A DNA stretch of 64,000 nucleotides from Ferdinandcohnia sp036962705 (GCF_036962705.1 NZ_JBALOQ010000013.1:124001-188000), one strand, 5' to 3'. Shown: positions 18,369 through 26,791, numbered from the stretch's first letter. Notes: generated by a model not told the origin, from the letters alone. Numbers and translations are program-made.

Positions 18369-18400
18369 AAAAAAAGAGCGTTGCATAAACGCTCTTTTTT
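18369..18400. terminator. Bidirectional terminator between yrzE and yajC
   Basis: AAAAAAGAGCGTT / AACGCTCTTTTTT with a GCATA loop; symmetric A and T runs serve both genes. Confidence 0.9.
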
Positions 18401-18411
18401 GTTGAATTTAA

Positions 18412-18672
18412 TTAGTCCCTAATGACATCACGTACTGCTTGTTTGTCGTATGTAAGATTCGCATTGCCAGATTTAATGACTATCTTGTTTTCATCGATTG
18501 AATCAATAATTCCGTGTAGGCCACCAACTGTAATTACTTTATCACCTTTTGCAAGGTTAGACTGCATTTGTACTGTAGCCTTTTGACGTTTTTGTTGTGG
18601 ACGAATTAACAAGAAATAGAAAATCGCAAACATAAGAATTAACGGACCAACTGTTCCTAAAATACCTTCCAT
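18412..18672 (-). CDS. yajC: Preprotein translocase subunit YajC
   Basis: 86 residues: a single N-terminal membrane segment (about 4-22), then FLLIRPQQKRQK and a cytoplasmic beta domain with LAKGDKVITVGGLHGII. YajC associates with SecDF and SecYEG. It ends the ruvA-ruvB-yrzS-queA-tgt-yajC gene line and is about 4 kb from secDF. Confidence 0.95.
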   Translation of the reverse strand: MEGILGTVGPLILMFAIFYFLLIRPQQKRQKATVQMQSNLAKGDKVITVGGLHGIIDSIDENKIVIKSGNANLTYDKQAVRDVIRD

Positions 18673-18710
18673 TCATTTCACCTCCCGAGTGATTTTTTCA
18701 TTTATATTTG

Positions 18711-19850
18711 TTAGAAATTTTTCGCGTTTGGTTTATTGAAACCATATCGCTCAAAAAATTCTTCACGGAAGTCTCCAAGACGATCTTCTCGAATCGCTTG
18801 TCTGACTTGCTCCATTAATTTTAACAGAAAATGCAGGTTATGATAAGTAGTAAGTCGAATTCCAAATGTTTCACTTGTCTTAATTAAGTGTCGAATGTAT
18901 GCACGACTATAATTTTTACAAGTATAGCAATCACAATTTTCGTCCAAAGGTCTAAAATCGCGTGCATATTCCGCATTTTTCACAACCAATCTTCCTTCAC
19001 TAGTCATAAGCGTCCCATTACGAGCAATTCTGGTTGGAAGAACACAGTCAAACATGTCGATACCCCGGATTGCACCGTCAATCAATGAATCCGGTGACCC
19101 TACACCCATTAAATATCTAGGCTTGTCATCTGGTAAATGCGGTGTTGTAAATTCGAGAACTCTATTCATCACATCTTTAGGCTCCCCAACAGATAAACCA
19201 CCGACTGCATACCCAGGAAAATCTAAGGATACTAAATCTCTTGCACTTTGTTTTCGAAGTTCCTCATATTCTCCTCCCTGAATAATACCAAATAGTCCTT
19301 GGTCTTGTGGACGACTGTGAGCTTTTAGACATCTCTCTGCCCACCGGCTCGTACGTTCAACTGATTTTTTCATATATTCGAAGGTAGCTGGATATGGAGG
19401 GCATTCATCAAATGCCATCATAATATCAGATCCTAGAGCATTTTGAATTTCCATTGCTTTTTCAGGTGATAAAAATAGCTTATCTCCATTTAAATGATTG
19501 CGGAAATGAACGCCTTCTTCCTTAATTTCTCTAAATTCACTTAAACTAAATACTTGGAATCCACCTGAATCTGTAAGGATTGCCCTATCCCAGTTCATGA
19601 ATTTATGTAAGCCACCTGCTTCTTTAATGATTTCATGTCCTGGTCTTAACCAAAGATGATAGGTATTACTTAAAATAATACCTGCTCCCATCTCTTTTAG
19701 ATCTTCAGGTGACATTGTCTTAACTGTTGCAAGGGTTCCAACAGGCATAAATACAGGTGTTTCAAAAGAACCATGCGGCGTATGTACAATTCCTAATCTT
19801 GCACCCGTCTGTTTACAAGTCTTAATATGTTCGTATCTTATTGCTGTCAC
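18711..19850 (-). CDS. tgt: Queuine tRNA-ribosyltransferase (TGT)
   Basis: Exchanges guanine-34 of GUN-anticodon tRNAs for preQ1. The 379-residue TIM barrel has the substrate loop ILTDSGGFQVFSL, the nucleophile region GIDMFDCVLPTRIARNG, and the zinc site CDCYTCKNYSRAYIRHL. The next enzyme of the pathway, QueA, is encoded just upstream. Confidence 0.98.
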   Translation of the reverse strand: MTAIRYEHIKTCKQTGARLGIVHTPHGSFETPVFMPVGTLATVKTMSPEDLKEMGAGIILSNTYHLWLRPGHEIIKEAGGLHKFMNWDRAILTDSGGFQVFSLSEFREIKEEGVHFRNHLNGDKLFLSPEKAMEIQNALGSDIMMAFDECPPYPATFEYMKKSVERTSRWAERCLKAHSRPQDQGLFGIIQGGEYEELRKQSARDLVSLDFPGYAVGGLSVGEPKDVMNRVLEFTTPHLPDDKPRYLMGVGSPDSLIDGAIRGIDMFDCVLPTRIARNGTLMTSEGRLVVKNAEYARDFRPLDENCDCYTCKNYSRAYIRHLIKTSETFGIRLTTYHNLHFLLKLMEQVRQAIREDRLGDFREEFFERYGFNKPNAKNF

Positions 19851-19904
19851 TGATAACTGTCTCCTTTAAATGGGTAATGGTGAATCATCACCCGAAATTT
19901 CCAA

Positions 19905-20930
19905 TTATTTAATAAGCATAGCGTCTCCGAAGCTAAAGAAACGATAACGTTCTTTTACTGCTTCGTTATAGGCTCGAAGGATATTCTCGCGCCCTGCTAA
20001 CGCGCTCACGAGCATGATGAGTGTGGACTTAGGAAGATGGAAGTTCGTAATAAGCCCATCGATCGCTTCATATTCATATCCAGGATAAATGAAGATACTT
20101 GTCCAACCACTGGACTCTACGAATTTTCCATTATTTTTCACAATGGTTTCAAGCGTTCTAGTCGAAGTCGTTCCTACGGAAATGATTTTTCCACCGTTAG
20201 CTTTCACATCGTTAAGCAATTTTGCGGTTTCCTCAGTCATCTGATAAAATTCCGAATGCATATCATGATCTGCAATTGTATCCGAACTTACCGGGCGGAA
20301 GGTTCCTAACCCTACATGTAAGGTGATAAATGCTGTATGTACTCCCTTGTCACGGATTTCCTGAAGAAGCTCTTCTGTAAAATGAAGTCCTGCCGTAGGT
20401 GCAGCAGCGGACCCTCGATGCTTCGCATAAACCGTTTGGTACCGATCCTTGTCATCCAATTGCTCGTGAATATATGGAGGCAATGGCATTTCACCTAACG
20501 CATCTAAAACTTCATAAAAAATTCCCTCATAGTGAAAGTCCAACATTCTACCACCATGATCACCGATTTCAGTACACATTGCTGTTAATCTTCCATCACC
20601 AAATGTTAATACAGTTCCTTCCTTCACCCGTTTCGCAGGCTTCACAAGTGTTTCCCATGTATCTCCATCTTTTTGTTTTAAAAGAAGTACCTCTACTTTT
20701 GCACCTGTGTCCTCTTTTACGCCATAAAGTCGTGCTGGAAGGACACGTGTATCGTTTAAAACTAGGCAATCTCCTTTATTGAGGTATGAAAGGATAGTGC
20801 GAAAATGAGTATGAGCAATTTCACCGGTCTCCTTATCTACGACCATTAACCTTGATGCCTCTCGATCTTCTAGGGGAGTTTGCGCAATTAATTCCTCTGG
20901 TAAATCAAAATCAAATAAATCTACTTTCAT
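19905..20930 (-). CDS. queA: S-adenosylmethionine:tRNA ribosyltransferase-isomerase
   Basis: Uses the ribosyl part of SAM to make epoxyqueuosine on tRNA after TGT. 341 residues, the usual length. It begins MKVDLFDFDLPEELIAQ and contains GSAAAPTAGLHFT and ITLHVGLGTFRPV, both family signatures. It lies in line with tgt and the ruvAB genes. Confidence 0.97.
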   Translation of the reverse strand: MKVDLFDFDLPEELIAQTPLEDREASRLMVVDKETGEIAHTHFRTILSYLNKGDCLVLNDTRVLPARLYGVKEDTGAKVEVLLLKQKDGDTWETLVKPAKRVKEGTVLTFGDGRLTAMCTEIGDHGGRMLDFHYEGIFYEVLDALGEMPLPPYIHEQLDDKDRYQTVYAKHRGSAAAPTAGLHFTEELLQEIRDKGVHTAFITLHVGLGTFRPVSSDTIADHDMHSEFYQMTEETAKLLNDVKANGGKIISVGTTSTRTLETIVKNNGKFVESSGWTSIFIYPGYEYEAIDGLITNFHLPKSTLIMLVSALAGRENILRAYNEAVKERYRFFSFGDAMLIK

Positions 20931-20956
20931 GTTTTCACCTTATTTCCACTTACTTT

Positions 20957-21148
20957 TTAACGAAACCGACCGAATACATAAAAAATCAATGATAACACAA
21001 TGCTAATTACAATGGATGTAACAATCGGAAAATAGAAGGTTGTATTTCCCTTTTTCACTACAATATCCCCTGGCAATTTCCCAATAAAATGCATGACAAA
21101 ACCGACAACTAAAAGGAGAATCCCCATTATCATTAGCATTTTTCCCAT
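20957..21148 (-). CDS. yrzS: DUF2905 small membrane protein (YrzS-like)
   Basis: 63 residues with two membrane segments (about 4-24 and 40-60) around the family core GKLPGDIVVKKGNTTFYFPI. The same family lies beside queA/ruvB in many Bacillaceae. Function unknown. A family B repeat separates it from ruvB. Confidence 0.82.
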   Translation of the reverse strand: MGKMLMIMGILLLVVGFVMHFIGKLPGDIVVKKGNTTFYFPIVTSIVISIVLSLIFYVFGRFR

Positions 21149-21228
21149 TTAACTTTATTCACCCCTTACATAGTGTTGGTACGGATGTATTAAGAATATA
21201 CAATTTTCTTGGTGGATGAAATCGTACT

Positions 21229-21429
21229 CAATAAAGTTAAAAGCCTCCGGCGGATGCCACGATTTTTCAAAGGAAATTTTTCGAGCATTAAGATCAAAGA
21301 CTAAGAACGCCACTTCCTGTGGNNNNNNNNNNNNNNNNNNNNNNNNNNNNNNNNNNNNNNNNNNNNNNNNNNNNNNNNNNNNNNNNNNNNNNNNNNNNNN
21401 NNNGCAAATACGCCAAGGCGTACCTGATT
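21229..21429. repeat. Dispersed repeat family B, copy 3 (interrupted by N run)
   Basis: Inverted relative to copies 1 and 2. It begins with AATAAAGTTA at 21230, then CCTCCGGCGG, TTTTCAAAGGAAAT, GATCAAAGACTAAGAACGCC and CACTTCCTGTGG. After 81 N it resumes at GCAAATACGCCAAGGCGTA and ends near TGATTAG. The hidden part should hold the rest of the CAAAGAC hairpin and the CCCACAT hairpin. Confidence 0.8.
21323..21403. other. Assembly gap, 81 N
   Basis: Run of N inside repeat B copy 3. The flanks match both ends of the repeat, so the missing sequence is very likely repeat rather than a gene. Confidence 0.95.
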
Positions 21430-21433
21430 AGAA

Positions 21434-22435
21434 TTACTCCTTTGGAATCTCAATTTGAAAATGTCGATAAACATGCTCTGTTACGACGCGTCCACGTGGA
21501 GTACGCTGCAAAAAGCCAATTTGTAGAAGATAAGGTTCGTAAACATCTTCTATCGTAAGAGCCTCTTCTCCAATTGTGGCTGAAATGGTTTCAAGTCCAA
21601 CTGGACCACCACGAAACTTCTCAATAATTCCTTTAAGTAATTTATGGTCAATATGGTCAAGTCCTAAACGGTCTACCTGAAGTAATTCTAAAGCCGTATT
21701 TGCCATTTGTGTAGTTATCGTTCCGTCTCCACGTACTTGGGCAAAATCTCTTACCCTTCTTAGCAAACGGTTGGCAATCCTTGGCGTTCCTCTTGAACGT
21801 CTTGCAATTTCATGTGCGGCCTGGTCATCAATTTCAACCTCTAATAATTCCGCTGTCCTCGTTACAATATCAGCAAGCTGGTTTTCATTGTAATATTCCA
21901 GACGACTAAGCACTCCGAATCTGTCCCGGAGTGGTGCAGATAAGGAACCAGCGCGTGTGGTTGCTCCAACTAGAGTAAAGGGTGGCAAATCCAGTCGGAC
22001 AGAGCGTGCCCCCTCTCCCTTTCCGATCACGATATCTAAACAAAAATCCTCCATTGCAGGATATAAAACTTCTTCGATTGATCGCTGAAGTCGATGGATT
22101 TCATCAATAAAAAGGACATCACCTGGTTCAAGTGCTGTCAAAATAGCTGCTAGATCTCCTGGTCTTTCAATCGCTGGTCCAGAGGTCGTGCGAATATTTA
22201 CACCCATTTCGTTTGCAATGATGGTAGCAAGTGTCGTTTTTCCTAGCCCCGGAGGTCCATATAATAATACATGGTCCAATGTTTCCTGCCTCATTTTTGC
22301 AGCTTCTATAAAAATGGATAAATTCGATTTTACCTTTTCTTGTCCAATATATTGGGATAAAGTTTGAGGTCTAAGGCTTTGCTCGATTGCCGACTCTTCG
22401 TAATCGGCACTTCCTGAAACGATTCTGTCCTCCAT
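21434..22435 (-). CDS. ruvB: Holliday junction branch migration ATPase RuvB
   Basis: Hexameric AAA+ motor that drives branch migration with RuvA. 333 residues: Walker A GPPGLGKTT and Walker B LFIDEIHRL, sensor GATTRAG, arginine finger in APLRDRFG, and a C-terminal winged helix. It lies 13 bp after ruvA, so the two are cotranscribed. Confidence 0.98.
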   Translation of the reverse strand: MEDRIVSGSADYEESAIEQSLRPQTLSQYIGQEKVKSNLSIFIEAAKMRQETLDHVLLYGPPGLGKTTLATIIANEMGVNIRTTSGPAIERPGDLAAILTALEPGDVLFIDEIHRLQRSIEEVLYPAMEDFCLDIVIGKGEGARSVRLDLPPFTLVGATTRAGSLSAPLRDRFGVLSRLEYYNENQLADIVTRTAELLEVEIDDQAAHEIARRSRGTPRIANRLLRRVRDFAQVRGDGTITTQMANTALELLQVDRLGLDHIDHKLLKGIIEKFRGGPVGLETISATIGEEALTIEDVYEPYLLQIGFLQRTPRGRVVTEHVYRHFQIEIPKE

Positions 22436-22448
22436 TCAAGCAACCCCC

Positions 22449-23051
22449 TTATTTTAATAGCTTTTGTAAAGCCTTTTTAATATATTGATCAGTAGTAAGC
22501 TTTTCTTTTCTTAATTCAGGTAATACTTTTTTAATTTCTCTTTCTGCATAACCCAACACTTTTAATGCTTCCACAGCTTCATCAAGTTCTGTATAACTTG
22601 TATCTATCTCAAGCTCATGATCTTCAGAAAATAAATCAGGATGTAATGAAGGCATCAAATCATGAAGTTTTCCTTTTAAATCTAAGATGATTTGGCGTGC
22701 TGTCTTTTTCCCTACACCCGGGAATTTTACAAGAAATTTTTCATCCTCATTTTCAATCGCTCGAATGACCTGTTGAGGCTCTCCAGAGGCAAGAATCGCA
22801 AGTCCTCCTTTGGGACCGATACCTGTAACATTTAACAATTTCAAAAATAAAGCACGCTCTTCACGTGTCTTAAAACCATAGAGAGCCAAAATATCCTCTC
22901 TAACATGCTGATATGTATAAACGGTTTCCGGACTTTCTCTTTTAAAGACAAATGGATTAGGCGAATAAATTTGATAGCCTACACCGTTATTTTCAATAAC
23001 AATGTATTCAGGACTTATATATTCAACCGTTCCTTTAATAAATTCAATCAA
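22449..23051 (-). CDS. ruvA: Holliday junction-binding protein RuvA
   Basis: Tetrameric junction-binding partner of RuvB. I use TTG at 23051 as the start: it follows GGGGAGAG at suitable spacing and gives MIEFIKGTVEYISPEY, the family N-terminus, and 200 residues, the usual length. An open frame 17 codons longer (to 23102) has no family match in the added part. Domains: OB fold (1-62), two helix-hairpin-helix motifs (LLNVTGIGPKGGLAIL and FPGVGKKTARQII), and a C-terminal RuvB-binding domain (about 150-200). Confidence 0.94.
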   Translation of the reverse strand: MIEFIKGTVEYISPEYIVIENNGVGYQIYSPNPFVFKRESPETVYTYQHVREDILALYGFKTREERALFLKLLNVTGIGPKGGLAILASGEPQQVIRAIENEDEKFLVKFPGVGKKTARQIILDLKGKLHDLMPSLHPDLFSEDHELEIDTSYTELDEAVEALKVLGYAEREIKKVLPELRKEKLTTDQYIKKALQKLLK

Positions 23052-23116
23052 ACGTCTTCTCTCCCCTACTTTGCTGTACATCATTTTATCATATTCATCC
23101 AAAAACTAAAATAAAA

Positions 23117-23144
23117 GAGAGACTAGAAGCTTTCCTAGTCTCTC
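23117..23144 (-). terminator. Terminator of bofC
   Basis: GAGAGACTAG / CTAGTCTCTC with an 8-nt loop. On the minus strand it is followed by TTTTATTTTAG, so it ends bofC just before the ruvA leader. Confidence 0.8.
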
Positions 23145-23157
23145 AAATATCTAAGTA

Positions 23158-23688
23158 TTAAGGGGAGGATGTATATGTTTTATAGGTTTCAATTACATTA
23201 ATATATTCGTCCTTAGTACCAATCTTGATGCCATTTTTTAATAAATCATGCTGGTAGCTCTCAAGCTTTTCAACATCGATTTGAAAAAATGATTGAATGA
23301 CTTTATCAGATTCATCAGGTTTCCCATTGAAAATAGATAATATTCCATCTTCCGTCAAGCCAAAATAGCCATTTGATTTAAGTAATGGTGAAATATCGTC
23401 TACACGCTGTTGAAAAACAACCTGATCTTCATCCTGATGAACTAGGCTCCAATCCTCGTAGTGGGCCCAAAAATCTTCCATCGACAGGATTGTTTCTTTC
23501 ACTATCTCTTCGCTTACCTCACCATCAACATAGACGCGTTCAAGTATGACCGTGACTTCTAACGGACCATTCACTTCTTGAACTGTATCATTATTATTTT
23601 CCTCGTTTAACTCTGCACCGTTTCCTGAAAAGCTTGGCAATATTAATACAACCGCTAGACAAACGATTACTTTTGCTATCGTTCTCAT
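23158..23688 (-). CDS. bofC: Bypass-of-forespore protein C (BofC)
   Basis: 176 residues with a signal peptide (about 1-24). The mature part has LEVTVILERVYVDGEVSEE and DDISPLLKSNGYFGLTEDG, both typical of BofC. In B. subtilis BofC is made in the forespore, is secreted into the space between the membranes, and restrains the SpoIVB protease that signals pro-sigma-K processing. Its downstream partners spoIVFA and spoIVFB are also in this window. The start has GAGGTG upstream. Confidence 0.9.
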   Translation of the reverse strand: MRTIAKVIVCLAVVLILPSFSGNGAELNEENNNDTVQEVNGPLEVTVILERVYVDGEVSEEIVKETILSMEDFWAHYEDWSLVHQDEDQVVFQQRVDDISPLLKSNGYFGLTEDGILSIFNGKPDESDKVIQSFFQIDVEKLESYQHDLLKNGIKIGTKDEYINVIETYKTYTSSP

Positions 23689-23724
23689 TTTGGCATCACC
23701 TCATACAATTTGTTGCCAACTACT

Positions 23725-23861
23725 TAATCAAATGCGCCTTGNNNNNNNNNNNNNNNNNNNNNNNNNNNNNNNNNNNNNNNNNNNNGCTCGAAAAATTCCC
23801 TTTAAAAAATCGTGGCATCCGCCGGAGGCTTTAACTTTATTCAACGAATAAAGTTAAAATT
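23725..23861. repeat. Dispersed repeat family B, copy 4 (interrupted by N run)
   Basis: Same orientation as copies 1 and 2: it opens TTAATCAAATGCGCCTTG. After 44 N it continues GCTCGAAAAATTCCCTTTAA, CCGCCGGAGGC and the end palindrome TTTAACTTTATTC / GAATAAAGTTAAA (23829-23858). The N run is shorter than the missing part of a full copy would be, so this copy may have an internal deletion like copy 5, or the gap estimate may be off. Confidence 0.8.
23742..23785. other. Assembly gap, 44 N
   Basis: Run of N inside repeat B copy 4, in the bofC-coxA intergenic region. Confidence 0.95.
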
Positions 23862-23951
23862 TAGAATTGCAATGACCGCCCTACACCTATTAGTGTGACC
23901 AAAATTAACAAGTTTATCCTTTTGTTTCACACTTTCTTTTTCATTAGAAAA

Positions 23952-23972
23952 GGATGCCCCATAAGGACATCC
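23952..23972 (-). terminator. Likely terminator of the CoxA-like gene
   Basis: Minus strand GGATGTCC TTAT GGGGCATCC followed by TTTTC; short stem with one bulge. Confidence 0.5.
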
Positions 23973-23979
23973 CATTTAC

Positions 23980-24933
23980 TTAACCTCTATTTTCATTTCT
24001 AAATGGTGCTTTAATCGTATTGCCCATGTTGTTAAAAAGGTCTTTTATGTCAGCATCGATTGTTTCGCGTCGGTTTCCATTGCGAATATCATTGTCGATG
24101 TCACGAACACGGGTAAAAGTACCTTCATCAGTAACAACATTTACATTTCGATTACCAGCTAGTGGTGCAACTGCTTTTTCAACTGCATTTTGAACGTTAT
24201 TACGGTTGTTATTGTCATTTGTATCAACAGCAACCAAGACATTATCGTTTGTCACTATGACACGAGCATCTTCGACATTTTTAACCGTTGCGGCACGTTC
24301 GGCAATTTTACGAACTAAATTGCCATTATCTTTATAATATCCATATGTGTGCACCTTATGGTTATTGTCGTTAAGATGGCTGCTATAGTTACGGTCGGTA
24401 TAACCATGTGTATTATACCCAACTGTGTTTGGGTTACCATCATTAAAAGGGTTTATTGTACGACCATCGCGATTATTCATTATGCCATTTCGACGTTGGC
24501 CATCGCGATAGTTCATAATTCCAGGACGATTATATCTTGTTCTATCGTTGTCAAAAACACCGGTGTTGTAATCTCTGTCATACCGATTGTTCATGATACC
24601 GGTTCTGTTATTTCTGTCATTCCGATTATTCATGATACCGGTTCTGTTATTTCTGTCATTCCTATTGTTCATAACGCCGGTTCGACCGTTCCTGTTAAAA
24701 TTGTTCCCAGTACGATCCATAATCTCTGTTAATGGACCATCGTTGTCGCGAAGACGGTATCCATTTCCGTTACGGTCATACCGGTCACGATCATTTTCGT
24801 TTGAGTAATATCCAATTGGTCTGGCATTATCATTATAATACGTATTGGGACCTGCCCCTTCATTCGTATTACATGCCGTTAAACCACCTAGCAATAATGC
24901 TGCAGTTGAAACTGAATAGAGTATTTTCCTCAA
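23980..24933 (-). CDS. coxA: CoxA-like sporulation lipoprotein, YhcN/YlaJ family, with Asn/Arg repeats
   Basis: 317 residues. Lipoprotein signal with lipobox LTAC (Cys21). A low-complexity N/R/D-rich region runs from about 30 to 190, including about six degenerate 13-residue repeats (84-158). The C-terminal YhcN/YlaJ domain (about 204-285) has LVRKIAERAATVKNVEDARV. Position next to safA matches coxA (yrbB), a B. subtilis spore-cortex protein of this family, which is shorter; the extra length here is the repeat region. The TTG start has AAAGGGGGG upstream, and that site can be paired by an upstream inverted repeat. Assignment as coxA rests on family plus neighbour. Confidence 0.78.
   Translation of the reverse strand: MRKILYSVSTAALLLGGLTACNTNEGAGPNTYYNDNARPIGYYSNENDRDRYDRNGNGYRLRDNDGPLTEIMDRTGNNFNRNGRTGVMNNRNDRNNRTGIMNNRNDRNNRTGIMNNRYDRDYNTGVFDNDRTRYNRPGIMNYRDGQRRNGIMNNRDGRTINPFNDGNPNTVGYNTHGYTDRNYSSHLNDNNHKVHTYGYYKDNGNLVRKIAERAATVKNVEDARVIVTNDNVLVAVDTNDNNNRNNVQNAVEKAVAPLAGNRNVNVVTDEGTFTRVRDIDNDIRNGNRRETIDADIKDLFNNMGNTIKAPFRNENRG
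24460..24684 (-). repeat. In-frame 39-bp tandem repeats in the CoxA-like gene
   Basis: About six units encoding variants of RTGIMNNRNDRNN. Units 1-3 are nearly identical, and units 4-6 are degenerate (NTGVFDNDRTRYN, RPGIMNYRDGQR, RNGIMNNRDGRT). Such repeats are prone to copy-number change. Confidence 0.85.
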
Positions 24934-24942
24934 TACAATAAC

Positions 24943-25004
24943 CCCCCTTTGACCTTTTGAACATTTAATATATGTTCTTCTTTAGGTTGGCTAATCAAAG
25001 GGGG
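24943..25004 (-). promoter_or_regulatory. Hairpin that can sequester the coxA ribosome binding site
   Basis: On the minus strand CCCCCTTTGA (complement of 24995-25004) is fully complementary to TCAAAGGGGG (complement of 24943-24952), which contains the ribosome site. Between them GAACAT...ATGTTC forms an inner hairpin. A regulatory effect is inferred. Confidence 0.5.
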
Positions 25005-25081
25005 ATTATTTCTGTTAGTTATTTGCAAGTTATTAAAATTTTGGACAAACATTATTTTTTTGTAGAACACAAACTAAATAA

Positions 25082-25106
25082 AAGGACGAATTTCTTATTC
25101 GCCCTT
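25082..25106 (-). terminator. Terminator of safA
   Basis: AAGGGCGAAT / ATTCGTCCTT with a 5-nt loop, followed on the minus strand by TTATTTAG. Confidence 0.65.
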
Positions 25107-25127
25107 GGAAATTTATTTTAACTTTTT

Positions 25128-26654
25128 TTAATCGTCTAGGTCATCATCGAAATCAGGCATGTTAAACATTGGGTTAAACGCCATTTGTTGATTTGGATTC
25201 ATACCAAATCCTGGATCGCTACCTTGGAATTGCCCTGGAAATCCTGGTTGCCCAATCGGAAAACCTTGTTGTGGAAATTGTCCTTGAAATCCTGGTTGCC
25301 CCATTGGAAAGCCTTGTTGTGGAAATTGTCCTTGAAATCCTGGCTGCCCCATCGGAAAGCCTTGTTGTGGAAATTGTCCTTGAAATCCTGGTTGCCCCAT
25401 TGGGAAGCCTTGTTGTGGAAATTGCCCTATAAATGGCTGCTTCGGTCCACCACATCCACAATCTCTTTGATTATAGAATTGCGTTGGCATCATTTGTGAA
25501 CCCATTGGGCCTCCAAAACCAGGACCGAACGGCATTGGTCCTGGTCCTACGCCAGGGAAACCACCATGAAATCCAGAACCTGGCATTACCGGGGAAACTG
25601 GTACACACGGACCCATCGGAAACGGCGCTTGCATTGGTGCCATTTGTGGCATTGGTGGCATTGGTGGCATTTCAGGAAACTCTTCCATTTCTTCTTCCAC
25701 ACCCGCAACCAGTTGAGGCATTTGTGTCTGCATAATGTTGAAATTGTTAATATCAATTTCAAATGGATGTGGCTGCGGCATTTGAATTGGTGCCATCTGT
25801 ACAGGTGCTGGTGGGAGAGGCACCATTTTTTCTTTAACTTCTTCTTTTACACCTTCTGTTCGTGGGAATCCACCCATTTGGTTAAATGGACCCTGTGGCG
25901 GAAAACCTCCCTGAAACCCTGGAACAAAATTAAAGCCATAACCTGGCATTACCGGAGTTATTGGCACGCAATTATTGAACATTGCAGGCTGCTGAAACGG
26001 CATTAGTGGCATCTGTTGTGCATGTGGCATATATGGCATTTCTCCTTCATACTCCTCCTCTGGTTCAAACTCCTCTTCTTCCGGTGCCATCATCCCTGGT
26101 AAAACATTCTGTGGTGCTGTTGGGATTTGTGGCATACCCACACCCATCACATTAAAATTATTGATATCAATTTCTAGTGGTTGAAATTGCGGCATCTGTG
26201 GTGGCGCTGCTGGCATCTGTGGTGGCGCTGCTGGCATCTGCGGCATTACAGGCATCTGTGGCGGCGCTACTGGCATCTGTGGCATTACAGGCATCTGTGG
26301 CATTTGAGGAATAAATGGTCCGGTTTCTACTCCCTTTACTTCCTCTTCAACCTCTGGTACCTCTTCCGCAAATTGCGGAAATGGCTGTGGAGCAATATTT
26401 GCTAACGGATGCTGAATTTGCTCCTCCTTTTTAGGTGCTAGGTAATGAATTTGTGCTTCTTTTTTAGCTCCACCAATTTGTGCTTCTTTTTTTACATGAA
26501 CAGTCCCAGTTGGTACTTTAATTTTCATACCAGGCATAATCATATCCGGGTTGCTTAACTGAGTATTGACATCTTTTAGTTCTTGAAAGTCGACTCCGTA
26601 TTTTTTTGCAATTTTCCATAAGGTGTCGCCTTTTTGAACGATATGGATCTTCAC
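25128..26654 (-). CDS. safA: Spore coat assembly protein SafA, LysM and repeat-rich
   Basis: 508 residues. The N-terminal LysM domain (about 2-46, MKIHIVQKGDTLWKIAKKYG) binds peptidoglycan and targets the cortex-coat interface; SafA is the inner-coat morphogenetic protein in B. subtilis. The rest is M/P/Q-rich low complexity. It contains an internal duplication: EIDINNFN plus a segment with CVP(I/V)(T/S)PVMPG occurs twice. Four 16-residue tandem repeats containing QQGFPMGQPGFQGQ lie near the C-terminus, and the tail is acidic (FDDDLDD). It is longer than B. subtilis SafA (about 387). Likely a mother-cell gene. Confidence 0.9.
   Translation of the reverse strand: MKIHIVQKGDTLWKIAKKYGVDFQELKDVNTQLSNPDMIMPGMKIKVPTGTVHVKKEAQIGGAKKEAQIHYLAPKKEEQIQHPLANIAPQPFPQFAEEVPEVEEEVKGVETGPFIPQMPQMPVMPQMPVAPPQMPVMPQMPAAPPQMPAAPPQMPQFQPLEIDINNFNVMGVGMPQIPTAPQNVLPGMMAPEEEEFEPEEEYEGEMPYMPHAQQMPLMPFQQPAMFNNCVPITPVMPGYGFNFVPGFQGGFPPQGPFNQMGGFPRTEGVKEEVKEKMVPLPPAPVQMAPIQMPQPHPFEIDINNFNIMQTQMPQLVAGVEEEMEEFPEMPPMPPMPQMAPMQAPFPMGPCVPVSPVMPGSGFHGGFPGVGPGPMPFGPGFGGPMGSQMMPTQFYNQRDCGCGGPKQPFIGQFPQQGFPMGQPGFQGQFPQQGFPMGQPGFQGQFPQQGFPMGQPGFQGQFPQQGFPIGQPGFPGQFQGSDPGFGMNPNQQMAFNPMFNMPDFDDDLDD
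25219..25428 (-). repeat. In-frame 48-bp tandem repeats in safA
   Basis: Four units with exact 48-bp spacing (for example CTTGTTGTGGAAATTG at 25265, 25313, 25361 and 25409 on the plus strand), differing by a few silent or conservative changes. Confidence 0.92.
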
Positions 26655-26791
26655 GCGATTTTCCCCTCCTATACATAAGTCAATACATACTATGACAAAA
26701 TAGGCAAATTGCCACTATTTCTCATCACAACTTATGCGTAGGCTTCACAAATTATGTGCAGCAATGATACTTGCAAGGGATGAAAAAAATA

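Noticed and set aside
21216..21558. Open frames running through the N gap
   Set aside because: They are repeat B sequence joined across unknown bases and run antisense into ruvB.
23052..23102. Longer N-terminus of RuvA
   Set aside because: The added 17 residues lack family similarity, and a well-placed ribosome site supports TTG 23051.
24460..25428. CRISPR-like regular repeats
   Set aside because: The repeats are in frame within coding sequence, directly adjacent without spacers, and encode protein repeats of 13 and 16 residues.
25185..26006. Several long plus-strand frames rich in Trp/Leu/His
   Set aside because: They are antisense shadows of the repetitive safA gene.
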